A stretch of DNA of 23,779 nucleotides from Bradyrhizobium sp. (GCA_028290305.1 JAQGKC010000302.1:1-23779); one strand, 5' to 3'; shown: positions 7,776-17,004, numbered from the stretch's first letter. Program-made: numbers and translations. Notes: generated by a model not told the origin, from the letters alone.

Positions 7776-9166
7776 GCGATGTTGCGGCAAGATCGCCGAT
7801 TGGCAGTCAAGAAAGCCAGCACGGCATTTCCTTTGGGGAAGCGTTCCTGGTGTGGACCCGGGTAGCGCTGCTTAGTTTCGGCGGCCCGGCCGGACAGATC
7901 GCTGTCATGCATCGCATTATCGTCGAGGAAAAGAACTGGATTTCAGAGAGCCGATTCCTCCATGCGCTCAACTACTGCATGCTGCTTCCCGGTCCTGAGG
8001 CGCAGCAACTCGCCACCTATATCGGTTGGCTTCTGCATCGCACGGCCGGCGGCATCATGGCCGGCGGTCTGTTCATCGTGCCCGGCGTCATCGCGATCAT
8101 GGGGCTCAGTTACATCTATGCCGCCTTCGGCAGCGTGGGCTTTGTCGAAGCACTGTTTTTTGGGTTGAAGGCGGCGGTGCTCGCCATCGTTATTCAAGCC
8201 GTCGTTCGCGTCGGCAAGCGCGCGTTACGCAATCCGGTCATGATCGGGCTTGCCGCCGCTGCCTTCATCGCGATCTTCTTTTTCAACGTTCCCTTTCCCG
8301 TCATCATCATTGCTGCCGGCGTGATCGGCTTTATCGGAGCAAGGATCGGACGACCTGAATTTGCCGCTGTCGAACATGGCGGGGGCAAGAAAGCCTCGGC
8401 GATTGACGCCATGCTCAGCGAGGAACTGCCGGATCATGTACGCCCAACCGTTTCGCGCGCCTTGAAAGTAAGTGCGGTCTGGTTGTCGTTGTGGCTCGTG
8501 CCCGTCTGCGCGCTGCTCATTTTGTTCGGCCAGGCAAATGTCTTCAGCCAGATCGCCCTGTTCTTCAGCAAGATGGCGATGGTGACGTTTGGCGGCGCTT
8601 ACGCGGTCCTGGCTTACGTCGCTCAGCAGGCCGTCGAACATTACCATTGGGTGCAGCCCCGCGAAATGCTTGACGGGCTCGGGATGGCCGAAACAACGCC
8701 CGGGCCGCTCATCATGGTGCTGCAATTTGTGGGGTTCATGGCGGCATACCGCGATCCGGGGGCGCTATCGCCGATGCTGGCGGGCACGCTGGGCGGCCTG
8801 CTCGCAACCTGGGTGACATTCACGCCCTGCTTCCTCTGGATATTTCTCGGCGCGCCCTTCATCGAAGTGCTACGCGGCGACAAGGGGCTTGCGGGCGCAC
8901 TGTCGGCGATCACGGCGGCAGTTGTCGGCGTCATTTTGAATCTATCGATCTGGTTTGCACTCCACACCGTGTTTCGGCAGACGCTGCCAGTTCGATCATT
9001 CGGGCTTTCGTTCGATGCGCCGGTCTTGTGGAGCATTGATCTTCCCGCGCTGGCTTTGGCGATCGCCGCTGCAATCGCGATCTTTCGCTTCAACATGGGA
9101 ATGCTGCCGGTGCTCGCGGCATCGTGCTGCGCGGGGCTTGCACTGCGCGTGATCGGCGCAATCTGA
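7772..9166 (+). CDS. chrA: chromate transporter, long-chain CHR family
   Basis: This is an inner-membrane protein of 464 residues and about ten or more hydrophobic segments, made of two homologous halves. Known members expel chromate driven by the proton gradient. The N-terminal half has LLSFGGPAGQIAVMHR (33-48) and MLLPGPEAQQLATYIGW (70-86). The second half repeats the pattern with VTFGGAYAVLAYVAQQ (271-286) and GLGMAETTPGPLIMVLQFVG (302-321). A long hydrophilic linker lies around 191-232. These paired motifs define the CHR family. I chose the ATG at 7772 for the 4-base overlap with the upstream fusion gene and an AAGG ahead of it. Chromate as substrate is inferred from the family; some members carry other oxyanions. 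Confidence 0.93.
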   Translation: MSDVAARSPIGSQESQHGISFGEAFLVWTRVALLSFGGPAGQIAVMHRIIVEEKNWISESRFLHALNYCMLLPGPEAQQLATYIGWLLHRTAGGIMAGGLFIVPGVIAIMGLSYIYAAFGSVGFVEALFFGLKAAVLAIVIQAVVRVGKRALRNPVMIGLAAAAFIAIFFFNVPFPVIIIAAGVIGFIGARIGRPEFAAVEHGGGKKASAIDAMLSEELPDHVRPTVSRALKVSAVWLSLWLVPVCALLILFGQANVFSQIALFFSKMAMVTFGGAYAVLAYVAQQAVEHYHWVQPREMLDGLGMAETTPGPLIMVLQFVGFMAAYRDPGALSPMLAGTLGGLLATWVTFTPCFLWIFLGAPFIEVLRGDKGLAGALSAITAAVVGVILNLSIWFALHTVFRQTLPVRSFGLSFDAPVLWSIDLPALALAIAAAIAIFRFNMGMLPVLAASCCAGLALRVIGAI

Positions 9167-9205
9167 CGCAATCGCTGTGGGGCGAACCAACGAGAGGTCG
9201 TAACC

Positions 9206-10099
9206 ATGAATCGAAAACTGGTACTTTCAGCTTTGGTCGCCGTGATGGCATTTCCGGCATTGGCGAACGCCGCGGATATCGATTGGAAAAAAGTCGATGC
9301 CGCATTGGGCAAGACGGCCGCAGTTACCGGCGAAGTCCACCGCTACGGCCTGCCCCGTTCCGATCTGCACGTGACCCTTGACGGCGTGACGATCAAGCCC
9401 GCTCTCGCGCTCGGCGGATGGGTCGCATTCGCCCCGATGCACGGTGAAGCGATGGTGATGGGCGATCTTGTTTTGCTCGAAACCGAAATTACCCCGGTGA
9501 TGACAAAGCTGCTTGACGGCGGGCTGGATATCACAGCGATCCACAATCACATCCTGCGCGCCTCGCCCGCGACCTTTTACATGCATGTTGGCGGACACGG
9601 AGACCCCGAGAAAATGGCGACCGTCATTCACTCGGCTCTCTCGTCGGCCAGCAAGACGCCGTTCGATCCGTCCCCGACCACGGCCGGTCCCGCGCCCGCT
9701 GTCGATCTGGATACCGCGAAGCTCGATGCGATCATGCACGTCAAGGGCACCGCAAACGGCGGCGTTTATCAATTCGGCATACCCCGCCGCGATCCCATCA
9801 TGGAAGGCGGGATGAAAGTAACCGGCGCGCTCGGCGGGGCAAACGGCATCGGCTTCCAGCCGACCGGTGACGGCAAAGCGGCGATCACAGGCGATTTCCT
9901 GGTAACGGGCGACGAGGTCAATCCACTGGTCCGCGCGTTGCGTGCGAACGATATCGAGGTGACCGCAATTCACAGCCACATGCTGGACGAGCAACCCCGG
10001 CTTTTCTTCATTCACTTCTGGGCAAACGACGACGCCATGAAACTCGCGCGCGGCATTCGCGCGGCGTTGGACAAGACCGCGGTCGCAACGGCGCAATGA
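9206..10099 (+). CDS. exported protein with two DUF1259 (LppY/LpqO) domains
   Basis: This is a 297-residue secreted protein with a clean Sec signal peptide (MNRKLVLSALVAVMAFPALA, cleavage near ANA-AD at 22). Two repeats of one domain follow. The first (about 25-150) contains HRYGLPRSDLHVTLDG, MHGEAMVMGDLVLLETEI and ITAIHNHILRASPATFYMH. The second (about 170-290) contains YQFGIPRRDPIMEGGM, KAAITGDFLVTGDEV and VTAIHSHMLDEQPRLFFIH. The paired IHxH-(M/I)L motifs look like metal ligands, but no activity is established for the family to my knowledge. It lies 39 bases after chrA with GAGAGG before the ATG, so it belongs to the chr operon. Its expected place is the periplasm. Confidence 0.85.
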   Translation: MNRKLVLSALVAVMAFPALANAADIDWKKVDAALGKTAAVTGEVHRYGLPRSDLHVTLDGVTIKPALALGGWVAFAPMHGEAMVMGDLVLLETEITPVMTKLLDGGLDITAIHNHILRASPATFYMHVGGHGDPEKMATVIHSALSSASKTPFDPSPTTAGPAPAVDLDTAKLDAIMHVKGTANGGVYQFGIPRRDPIMEGGMKVTGALGGANGIGFQPTGDGKAAITGDFLVTGDEVNPLVRALRANDIEVTAIHSHMLDEQPRLFFIHFWANDDAMKLARGIRAALDKTAVATAQ

Positions 10100-10131
10100 G
10101 CGCCATTTGCAACCTGGAAAAGGAGGACGTC

Positions 10132-10413
10132 ATGAAGCTATTGATCGCTGCGACCATCGCGCTGGCGGCATCCGGCGCGTCAGCGCAGGTGATGTCGAAA
10201 GGCTCGGTTACAAATATAAATGAGCCGAATGGCACGATCACCATTCGGCAGTCGTCCGGAGGCACCGTCGGCGCGAACGGTGCGGCCGCAACCGATGATT
10301 TCAAGGTGCAGGACGGCTTGCTGTTCAACGCTTTGCGGTATGGCGACAGGGTGTCGTTCGCCGTCGAGACGATCAATGGTGCAAAGACGATCACTAGCCT
10401 GCAAAAGGAATGA
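10132..10413 (+). CDS. small exported CusF-fold protein lacking metal ligands
   Basis: This is a 93-residue protein with a Sec signal peptide (MKLLIAATIALAASGASA, cleavage after 18). The mature part follows the CusF/YdeI-like small beta-barrel pattern: GSVTNINEPNGTITIRQ (24-40), a middle loop, DDFKVQDGLLFNALRYGDRV (55-74) and an ending ITSLQKE. In copper-chaperone CusF the middle loop carries WPxMxM and a histidine that bind Cu(I). Here that place reads GGTVGANGAAATDD, with no Trp, Met or His, so copper binding is unlikely. The ATG at 10132 follows a strong AGGAGG; an earlier in-frame ATG at 10096 overlaps the upstream gene and would hide the signal peptide. It is the last gene of the chr operon. 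Confidence 0.8.
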   Translation: MKLLIAATIALAASGASAQVMSKGSVTNINEPNGTITIRQSSGGTVGANGAAATDDFKVQDGLLFNALRYGDRVSFAVETINGAKTITSLQKE

Positions 10414-10465
10414 TGTCGGGGTAGCTAGCCTCCCACGACGGATGCCGATGGCGTCGCAGGGCTCG

Positions 10466-10558
10466 TTATGACGCCACATGCAGGCAAAAGGCTCCGAACA
10501 GTCCCCACAGCAAGCCATCTCCGACGCGAAATTGCAGGACTGTTGCGCCGGGACTCAC
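10466..10558 (-). CDS. possible 30-residue hydrophobic micro-protein
   Basis: The GTG start overlaps the stop of the 44-residue ORF upstream by four bases (GTGA), a typical coupled arrangement. The peptide begins MSPGATVLQFRVGDG and continues with a hydrophobic, aromatic stretch (LLWGLFGAFCLHVAS) to the TAA. It has no Shine-Dalgarno of its own, so translation would depend on the upstream ORF. It is not a family I know. It points at the end of the chr operon (convergent). The case rests on the overlap and the membrane-like composition only. Confidence 0.35.
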   Translation of the reverse strand: MSPGATVLQFRVGDGLLWGLFGAFCLHVAS

Positions 10559-10689
10559 CGGTGCTTCGGCAAGACGGTACCGGTGATCTCTGTACGATCA
10601 TCACCGGACAAGCGCCACGCCGCTAGGCCGAAATATCCGGTCAGCGCCAAGCCCAGTGCTATTAGAAGCGCAAAAGAAATCTGGCTCAT
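10555..10689 (-). CDS. possible 44-residue single-pass membrane micro-protein
   Basis: The ORF begins at an ATG with GGAG eight bases upstream and GAGGAG directly adjacent. It encodes MSQISFALLIALGLALTG and YFGLAAWRLSGDDRTEITG, then a short basic end. Residues 5-25 form a strong membrane helix. A charged tail (RLSGDDRTE) follows, so the peptide looks like a bitopic small membrane protein. It is similar in style to the tiny subunits of respiratory or transport complexes, but I recognise no family. It is too short for ordinary gene finders. The stretch 10414-10921 otherwise holds only the partner micro-ORF and an SRAP remnant. Confidence 0.5.
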   Translation of the reverse strand: MSQISFALLIALGLALTGYFGLAAWRLSGDDRTEITGTVLPKHR

Positions 10690-10789
10690 CTCCTCGGCTC
10701 CGGCCCCGATGCCCCCAAGGTGGATTCACAGAAGAAAAGCACTTTTCGCTGAGTCGGGAAACGCCACTTCAGGATGCGGGTCCGGGCTG

Positions 10790-10921
10790 TCACGCCGCAG
10801 CAGTCTTGTCTTTCTTGTTTGCACCTCGCGCAACGATTCTTAGCGCATTGTCGGCGAGCGGACATTGCAGAGCCCTCGCCTCATCTCGAGGTGCCCGCAT
10901 CCAGACGTCGCGTTCCTTACG
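10790..10921 (-). pseudogene. C-terminal remnant of an SRAP (YedK-like) gene
   Basis: In the same frame as the gene ending at 10922, and right after its stop codon, 43 codons read [33 protein letters not shown] and a lysine/alanine-rich end before a TGA at 10790-10792. I recognise this as the usual C-terminus of SOS-response-associated peptidase (SRAP) proteins in Bradyrhizobium-type genomes (ERDVW, then APxDEAxALQ, then PLxDxALxIVARG). The catalytic N-terminal domain, with Cys2, is absent. It is therefore a leftover tail, probably from a deletion that joined it to the neighbouring small gene. Confidence 0.6.
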
Positions 10922-11152
10922 TCAGTCTGTCCGGACGGTGGTCTGATGCGAAAGCCGCGAAGGCGCGTCCGCCCATTTCTTGCGAACTACCCGCATCGGA
11001 GGAAACGGCGTCCCGATTTTTCTGGCTTGGCAGCGAACACTCGTAGTGGTGCGCTTGAATGCACTGGCAGCGCGAATGATCGATAGTCCTTGCGCCACAA
11101 AATCTTTCAGGCGCTCATTGTCTGCTTCTGTCCAAGGCTCTTTCAAACGCAC
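10922..11152 (-). CDS. small Myb/SANT-like DNA-binding-type protein
   Basis: This is a 76-residue protein that opens with PWTEADNERLKDFVAQGLS, then IIRAASAFKRTTTSVRCQAR and KIGTPFPPMRV. The pattern W-T-x-x-D-x-x-L followed by a helix with regularly spaced small residues resembles GcrA/Myb-like helix-turn-helix proteins, so nucleic acid binding is likely but unproven. The start is GTG at 11152 with AAGGAG at the right distance. It follows the zinc ribbon gene by nine bases, so they form an operon. After about residue 62 the sequence (PSRLSHQTTVRTD) looks unlike the family. The frame continues past the stop into the SRAP remnant, so the native C-terminus may have been replaced. Confidence 0.72.
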   Translation of the reverse strand: MRLKEPWTEADNERLKDFVAQGLSIIRAASAFKRTTTSVRCQARKIGTPFPPMRVVRKKWADAPSRLSHQTTVRTD

Positions 11153-11161
11153 GATTTCTCC

Positions 11162-11359
11162 TTATTTTCTAGGCGTAACTTCGCCTTCGATCCTACGCGT
11201 CTTGTAGACGCGTTCGCACTTGGGGCATTCGAAGGTCAGCAAATCGGCCCCGGCGGGACCGGGTTCGATACGGGCCAGCATCATGCGGCCCTGGCACTTT
11301 GGACAGCGTGGCCGATCGATTGGAAGCAGTGACGGTTCGGCAAAATGGGCTAAAGGCAT
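11162..11359 (-). CDS. small zinc-ribbon protein
   Basis: This is a 65-residue protein with two CPKC knuckles: C19/C22 in RPRCPKCQGRMMLARI and C45/C48 in TFECPKCERVYK. The four cysteines should bind one zinc ion. I chose the ATG at 11359 because GGAG stands six bases ahead; a TTG at 11371 would add four residues and include that GGAG within the gene. Similar short proteins are common in Bradyrhizobium by my recollection, with no known role; nucleic acid or protein binding is a guess from the fold. It is followed after nine bases by the Myb-like gene, whose ribosome site directly follows this stop codon. Confidence 0.75.
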   Translation of the reverse strand: MPLAHFAEPSLLPIDRPRCPKCQGRMMLARIEPGPAGADLLTFECPKCERVYKTRRIEGEVTPRK

Positions 11360-11459
11360 GCAATGCTCCAACGATCGGGCGAGAGCGAAAGAAGCTGATC
11401 ATATACGCCAACAGACCGGCGGTATGTTCACTTGTGTACTTACGACTAGGCGGGCTCTC

Positions 11460-11491
11460 AAAAAAATCAGGCCCCGGATTGCTCCGAGGCC
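11460..11491 (-). terminator. Rho-independent terminator, minus strand
   Basis: Read leftwards, an 8-bp stem GGCCTCGG/CCGGGGCC with one G-U pair closes a 6-base loop. It is followed by TGA and a run of seven T. The run of T on the minus strand shows it ends transcription coming from the small gene at 11566-11715. It therefore separates that unit from the zinc ribbon/Myb-like pair. Confidence 0.8.
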
Positions 11492-11565
11492 CGCCCCCCT
11501 TACGGCGCGTGGTACATCCGCACGCGCCACCATCAGTTTTTATATTGTCATGACGATCGCCACTG

Positions 11566-11715
11566 TCAAACTTCAAGGTGAAGGGCGGCCTTTTGCGCCT
11601 GCAAATCTTCGATAAGCGCTTTGACACGTTCGATGGTGATCTGATCGGCAACCGACGATGATAGTTTTCGATAGCGCGCGATCTTTTCGTCGATCTCGAC
11701 ACACTTCTCGCACAT
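11566..11715 (-). CDS. small CxxC-containing protein with helical C-terminus
   Basis: With the ATG at 11715 this encodes 49 residues: MCEKCVEIDEKIARYRKLSS, then ADQITIERVKALIEDLQAQK and a short end. A CxxC at the start is followed by two amphipathic helices, likely a helical hairpin or coiled coil. I recall similar short proteins in Bradyrhizobium, without function. The start is uncertain: the frame stays open to a GTG at 11895, giving 109 residues, but that start lies 37 bases inside the upstream gene. The extra 60 residues include a plausible helix (ALIRNVLKQQAEHF), so a longer form is not excluded. The ribosome site before 11715 is poor. Confidence 0.6.
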   Translation of the reverse strand: MCEKCVEIDEKIARYRKLSSSVADQITIERVKALIEDLQAQKAALHLEV

Positions 11716-11858
11716 AGCCACTGGCCGCTTGTCATTGTAGGCATGGCGCGCCCACGCAATTCCATCGTCGGAACATAAGACGTTGGTAAGACGAAAATGT
11801 TCGGCCTGTTGCTTTAGAACGTTTCGAATTAGCGCCGGAATCGGGCCAGGCAAACGAT

Positions 11859-12068
11859 CTAGCTCTGCGCGAACTTGATAGTTGAGATAGGCCACTTCCC
11901 ATCGTGGCCCTGGATGGAGATTCGCAGGCCGTGCAGTTCATCGAGCCAAACGTTCTCGACCGTCCCAGCCTTTCCGTCGGTAAGGACCACGGCCTTGCCG
12001 ACAAGCTCCGACTGCGCTTCCCCGAATGCACCGAGGATAGTTGATGCTAGAAGCTTCACAGTAGGCAT
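11859..12068 (-). CDS. small PRC-barrel-like protein
   Basis: This is a 69-residue protein, MPTVKLLASTILGAFGEA, then GKAVVLTDGKAGTVENVWL, DELHGLRISIQGHDG and an ending WPISTIKFAQS. The core GKxVxLxDGKAGTVExVxLDExHGLR resembles PRC-barrel-type or DUF2171-like small beta-barrels, which often bind RNA or act in stress adaptation. I cannot name the exact family. The ATG at 12068 is favoured; a GTG at 12077 would add three residues. The ribosome site is weak for both. It is probably the first gene of a unit that runs into the CxxC protein and ends at the terminator at 11460-11491. Confidence 0.62.
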   Translation of the reverse strand: MPTVKLLASTILGAFGEAQSELVGKAVVLTDGKAGTVENVWLDELHGLRISIQGHDGKWPISTIKFAQS

Positions 12069-12227
12069 GGGTGACACCGGAGTCGCAGGCGTTTAGAGCG
12101 GTCGGTGTTTGCATTTGAAAGGCGCGCAAGTCGTGACCGGCGCGCGGCAAACGGGTGTCCCGATGGGAACCCCTACTACGGAAGTTCGACCACCGAACAC
12201 CGCGCGGGAATCGCAACTGCGTTGGGT

Positions 12228-12304
12228 TGGTAGGCGGCGAGAGATTCGAACTCCCGACCCTCTCGGTGTAAACGAGATGCTCTAACCAGCTGAGCTAGCC
12301 GCCC
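12228..12304 (-). tRNA. tRNA-Val (TAC)
   Basis: Read on the minus strand this is a complete 77-base tRNA. The acceptor stem is GGGCGGC/GCCGCCT with a terminal G-U. The D-arm has AGCTCAGCTGGTTAGAGC, the anticodon loop is TTTACAC (anticodon TAC, valine), and the T-arm has AGTTCGAATCT. The discriminator is A and CCA is encoded. Its 3' end faces the patch of small genes and debris at 10414-12068. Confidence 0.97.
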
Positions 12305-12355
12305 TCGCCCCCTGTTTAGCCTTGGGGCGCCTATTGGTGCAAGGTCGGATGCCGC

Positions 12356-12757
12356 CTACTCGGTCGGCAGGCCGGGCAATCCCTTGAGATCGTTGACCCA
12401 CGGTGCGGCCGAACGACACCAGATTTGCTGCATCGGTTTGAGCCGGTCACGCTGACGGATACTGCCCCAGCGAATCCCCCAGTCGTCCGGGCCGCCCTCG
12501 CCGCTCGTAAACAGTGGGGAACCGCATTCCGCACAGAAGTGCTGAAAACGCGTATAGCCGTTATCGCCGGTCTTGGAGTAGACCTTGGGCGGCTTTCCCG
12601 TTATCTGGATTTGCTCGCCCGAACATATTACCGTCACCCTGTAGGGCGAACCGGTGAGTATCTGGCAATCCGTGCAGTGACAAATCGAAACCCGCTCCGG
12701 ATCGATGTCCGCTTGATAGCTCACCAGGCCGCAATGGCATTGCCCGTCAATCCTCAT
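12356..12757 (-). CDS. GFA-family (glutathione-dependent formaldehyde-activating) zinc protein
   Basis: This is a 133-residue protein of the GFA/CENP-V fold. The zinc-binding cysteines are in order: C7 and C9 (GQCHCG), C26, C28 and C31 (ICHCTDCQ), and C75 and C78 (FCAECGSPLF). The founding enzyme joins glutathione and formaldehyde, but most members have no proven reaction, so this is a family call only. The start ATG at 12757 has GGAG ten bases upstream. It lies downstream of lon on the same strand, but the lon terminator separates them, so it probably has its own promoter within the short gap. Confidence 0.85.
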   Translation of the reverse strand: MRIDGQCHCGLVSYQADIDPERVSICHCTDCQILTGSPYRVTVICSGEQIQITGKPPKVYSKTGDNGYTRFQHFCAECGSPLFTSGEGGPDDWGIRWGSIRQRDRLKPMQQIWCRSAAPWVNDLKGLPGLPTE

Positions 12758-12770
12758 CGCGTTCTCACTC

Positions 12771-12801
12771 CAAAAAGAAACGGCGCCCGAAGGCGCCGTT
12801 T
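12771..12801 (-). terminator. lon terminator (symmetrical hairpin)
   Basis: A 7-bp GC stem CGGCGCC/GGCGCCG closes a four-base loop and is extended by AAA/TTT on both sides. On the minus strand it is followed by TTTCTTTTT, and on the plus strand by TTTTAT, so it can work in both directions. It lies 24 bases after the lon stop. Confidence 0.88.
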
Positions 12802-12824
12802 TATCATTTTCTTTCTGGTTTGAC

Positions 12825-15251
<2,427 letters not shown>

Positions 15252-15401
15252 GGCCTATTCCTTTTGTTGTGCCCCCTTGCACGCAGCCCGCTATTTTGCG
15301 CAACCACCACAAGGTGCCGAGATGTTCCGGGATGGTATGGCCGCGTCACGGCCACCTGCCCCGGATCGTTGATGCGACGAATCTTCGGGATGTTTTCGTC
15401 A

Positions 15402-15441
15402 CCGATAGCATTAGGTGGCTATCGGCTATGGGGGTGTCAAG
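15402..15441 (-). promoter_or_regulatory. candidate lon promoter overlapped by an inverted repeat
   Basis: On the minus strand, CTTGACA (15441-15435) fits a -35 box. Seventeen bases further on, CACCTAAT stands where a -10 would be. A perfect 8-base inverted repeat, CCGATAGC/GCTATCGG with an 8-base spacer (15402-15425), covers the -10 region and part of the spacer, as an operator would. CTTGA is also the start of alphaproteobacterial heat-shock promoters, but the -10 does not match well. The rest of the 311-base clpX-lon gap shows nothing else I can support. Confidence 0.38.
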
Positions 15442-15562
15442 TCGCCGGAAAATGCCCGCCAATCGGAGCTCGACGCGCGAAGATTCCTGCGTAAACATGG
15501 CCGCCGAAAGGCTCGGCAGCCGTCTCTTTTGACACTCAATCCGCACGCCCGGCGGAACGCGA

Positions 15563-16837
15563 TCAAGCGCTCGCGCTGCTTTCCACGGCGCGGTCGGAAC
15601 GATCGGCGTAGATGTAGAGCGGCCGAGCGGTTCCCTCGACCACTTCGCGTGAAATCACAACCTCTTCGACACCTTCCAGGCCCGGAAGATCGAACATGGT
15701 TTCGAGCAGGATGCTTTCCAGAATGGAACGCAGGCCGCGCGCGCCGGTCTTGCGCTCGATCGCCTTGCGGGCGACCGCGCCAAGCGCTTCGTCGGCGAAC
15801 GTCAACTCGATGTTCTCCATCTCGAACAGCCGCTGATATTGCTTCACCAGAGCGTTCTTCGGATCGGTCAAAATCTTCTTCAGCGAAGCCTCGTCGAGAT
15901 CCTCCAGCGTCGCGACCACCGGCAGGCGGCCGACGAATTCCGGGATCAGGCCGTATTTCAACAGATCCTCGGGCTCGACGTGGCGGAAGATTTCGCCAGT
16001 GCGGCGGTCTTCCGGCGCCAGCACCTGGGCTGCGAAACCGATTGAGGTCGAGCGTCCGCGCGCGGAGATGATCTTCTCCAGCCCCGAGAACGCGCCACCG
16101 CAGATGAAGAGAATATTTGTCGTGTCGACCTGCAGGAACTCCTGCTGCGGATGCTTGCGGCCACCCTGCGGAGGCACCGAGGCGACGGTGCCTTCCATGA
16201 TCTTCAGAAGCGCCTGCTGCACGCCCTCGCCCGACACGTCGCGGGTGATCGACGGGTTGTCGGACTTGCGGCTGATCTTGTCGATTTCGTCGATATAGAC
16301 GATGCCGCGCTGCGCGCGTTCGACGTTGTAATCGGCCGACTGCAGCAATTTCAGGATGATGTTCTCGACATCCTCGCCGACGTAACCGGCTTCGGTCAGC
16401 GTGGTCGCGTCCGCCATCGTGAACGGCACGTCGAGGATGCGCGCCAGCGTCTGCGCCAGCAGCGTCTTGCCGGAGCCGGTCGGGCCGATCAGCAGGATGT
16501 TCGACTTCGCGAGCTCGACGTCGTTGTGCTTGGTCTGGTGATTGAGCCGCTTGTAGTGATTGTGCACGGCGACCGAGAGCACCTTCTTGGCGTGGCTCTG
16601 GCCGATCACGTAGTCGTCGAGGACCTTGCAGATTTCCTTCGGCGTCGGGATACCGTCGCGCGATTTGACCAGCGAGGACTTGTTCTCCTCGCGAATGATG
16701 TCCATGCAAAGTTCAACGCATTCGTCGCAGATGAAGACAGTCGGACCCGCGATCAGCTTGCGGACTTCGTGCTGGCTCTTGCCGCAGAACGAGCAATATA
16801 GCGTGTTCTTTGAGTCGCTCGTGCCGACCTTACTCAT
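15563..16837 (-). CDS. clpX: ClpXP protease ATP-binding subunit ClpX
   Basis: ClpX is the AAA+ unfoldase that recognises tagged proteins and threads them into ClpP. The 424-residue protein has the N-terminal zinc domain (C15, C18, C37, C40), Walker A GPTGSGKT (118-125), the pore-1 loop GYVGED (151-156), Walker [10 protein letters not shown] (179-187), the RKH pore loop (227-229) and the IGF tripeptide (266-268) that docks into ClpP. Sensor and C-terminal helical parts ([11 protein letters not shown]) are intact. The start ATG at 16837 gives [19 protein letters not shown], as expected. It lies between clpP (414 bases upstream) and lon, so separate promoters are likely. Confidence 0.98.
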   Translation of the reverse strand: MSKVGTSDSKNTLYCSFCGKSQHEVRKLIAGPTVFICDECVELCMDIIREENKSSLVKSRDGIPTPKEICKVLDDYVIGQSHAKKVLSVAVHNHYKRLNHQTKHNDVELAKSNILLIGPTGSGKTLLAQTLARILDVPFTMADATTLTEAGYVGEDVENIILKLLQSADYNVERAQRGIVYIDEIDKISRKSDNPSITRDVSGEGVQQALLKIMEGTVASVPPQGGRKHPQQEFLQVDTTNILFICGGAFSGLEKIISARGRSTSIGFAAQVLAPEDRRTGEIFRHVEPEDLLKYGLIPEFVGRLPVVATLEDLDEASLKKILTDPKNALVKQYQRLFEMENIELTFADEALGAVARKAIERKTGARGLRSILESILLETMFDLPGLEGVEEVVISREVVEGTARPLYIYADRSDRAVESSASA

Positions 16838-16986
16838 TCCTCTCTCCGTCCGCCGTTCGACTTCGTCCGCTCGACCGTTCCAATCGGGCTGATGCCGTCA
16901 TGGAGTTGTAGATAGAGCAAATTCCGTACCAAAAAAGACCTTCACCCTCACACACCGCCCGAATCGCGGTTAACTCGAATTCCCTC

Positions 16987-17004
16987 GTGACCATATATGA
17001 TCAC
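16987..17004. promoter_or_regulatory. 18-bp near-palindrome upstream of clpX
   Basis: GTGACCATATATGATCAC reads almost the same on both strands; only the sixth base from each end fails. It lies 150 bases upstream of the clpX start in the 414-base clpX-clpP gap, which holds no gene I can support. The size and symmetry suit a dimeric regulator, but no known operator was matched. Confidence 0.3.
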
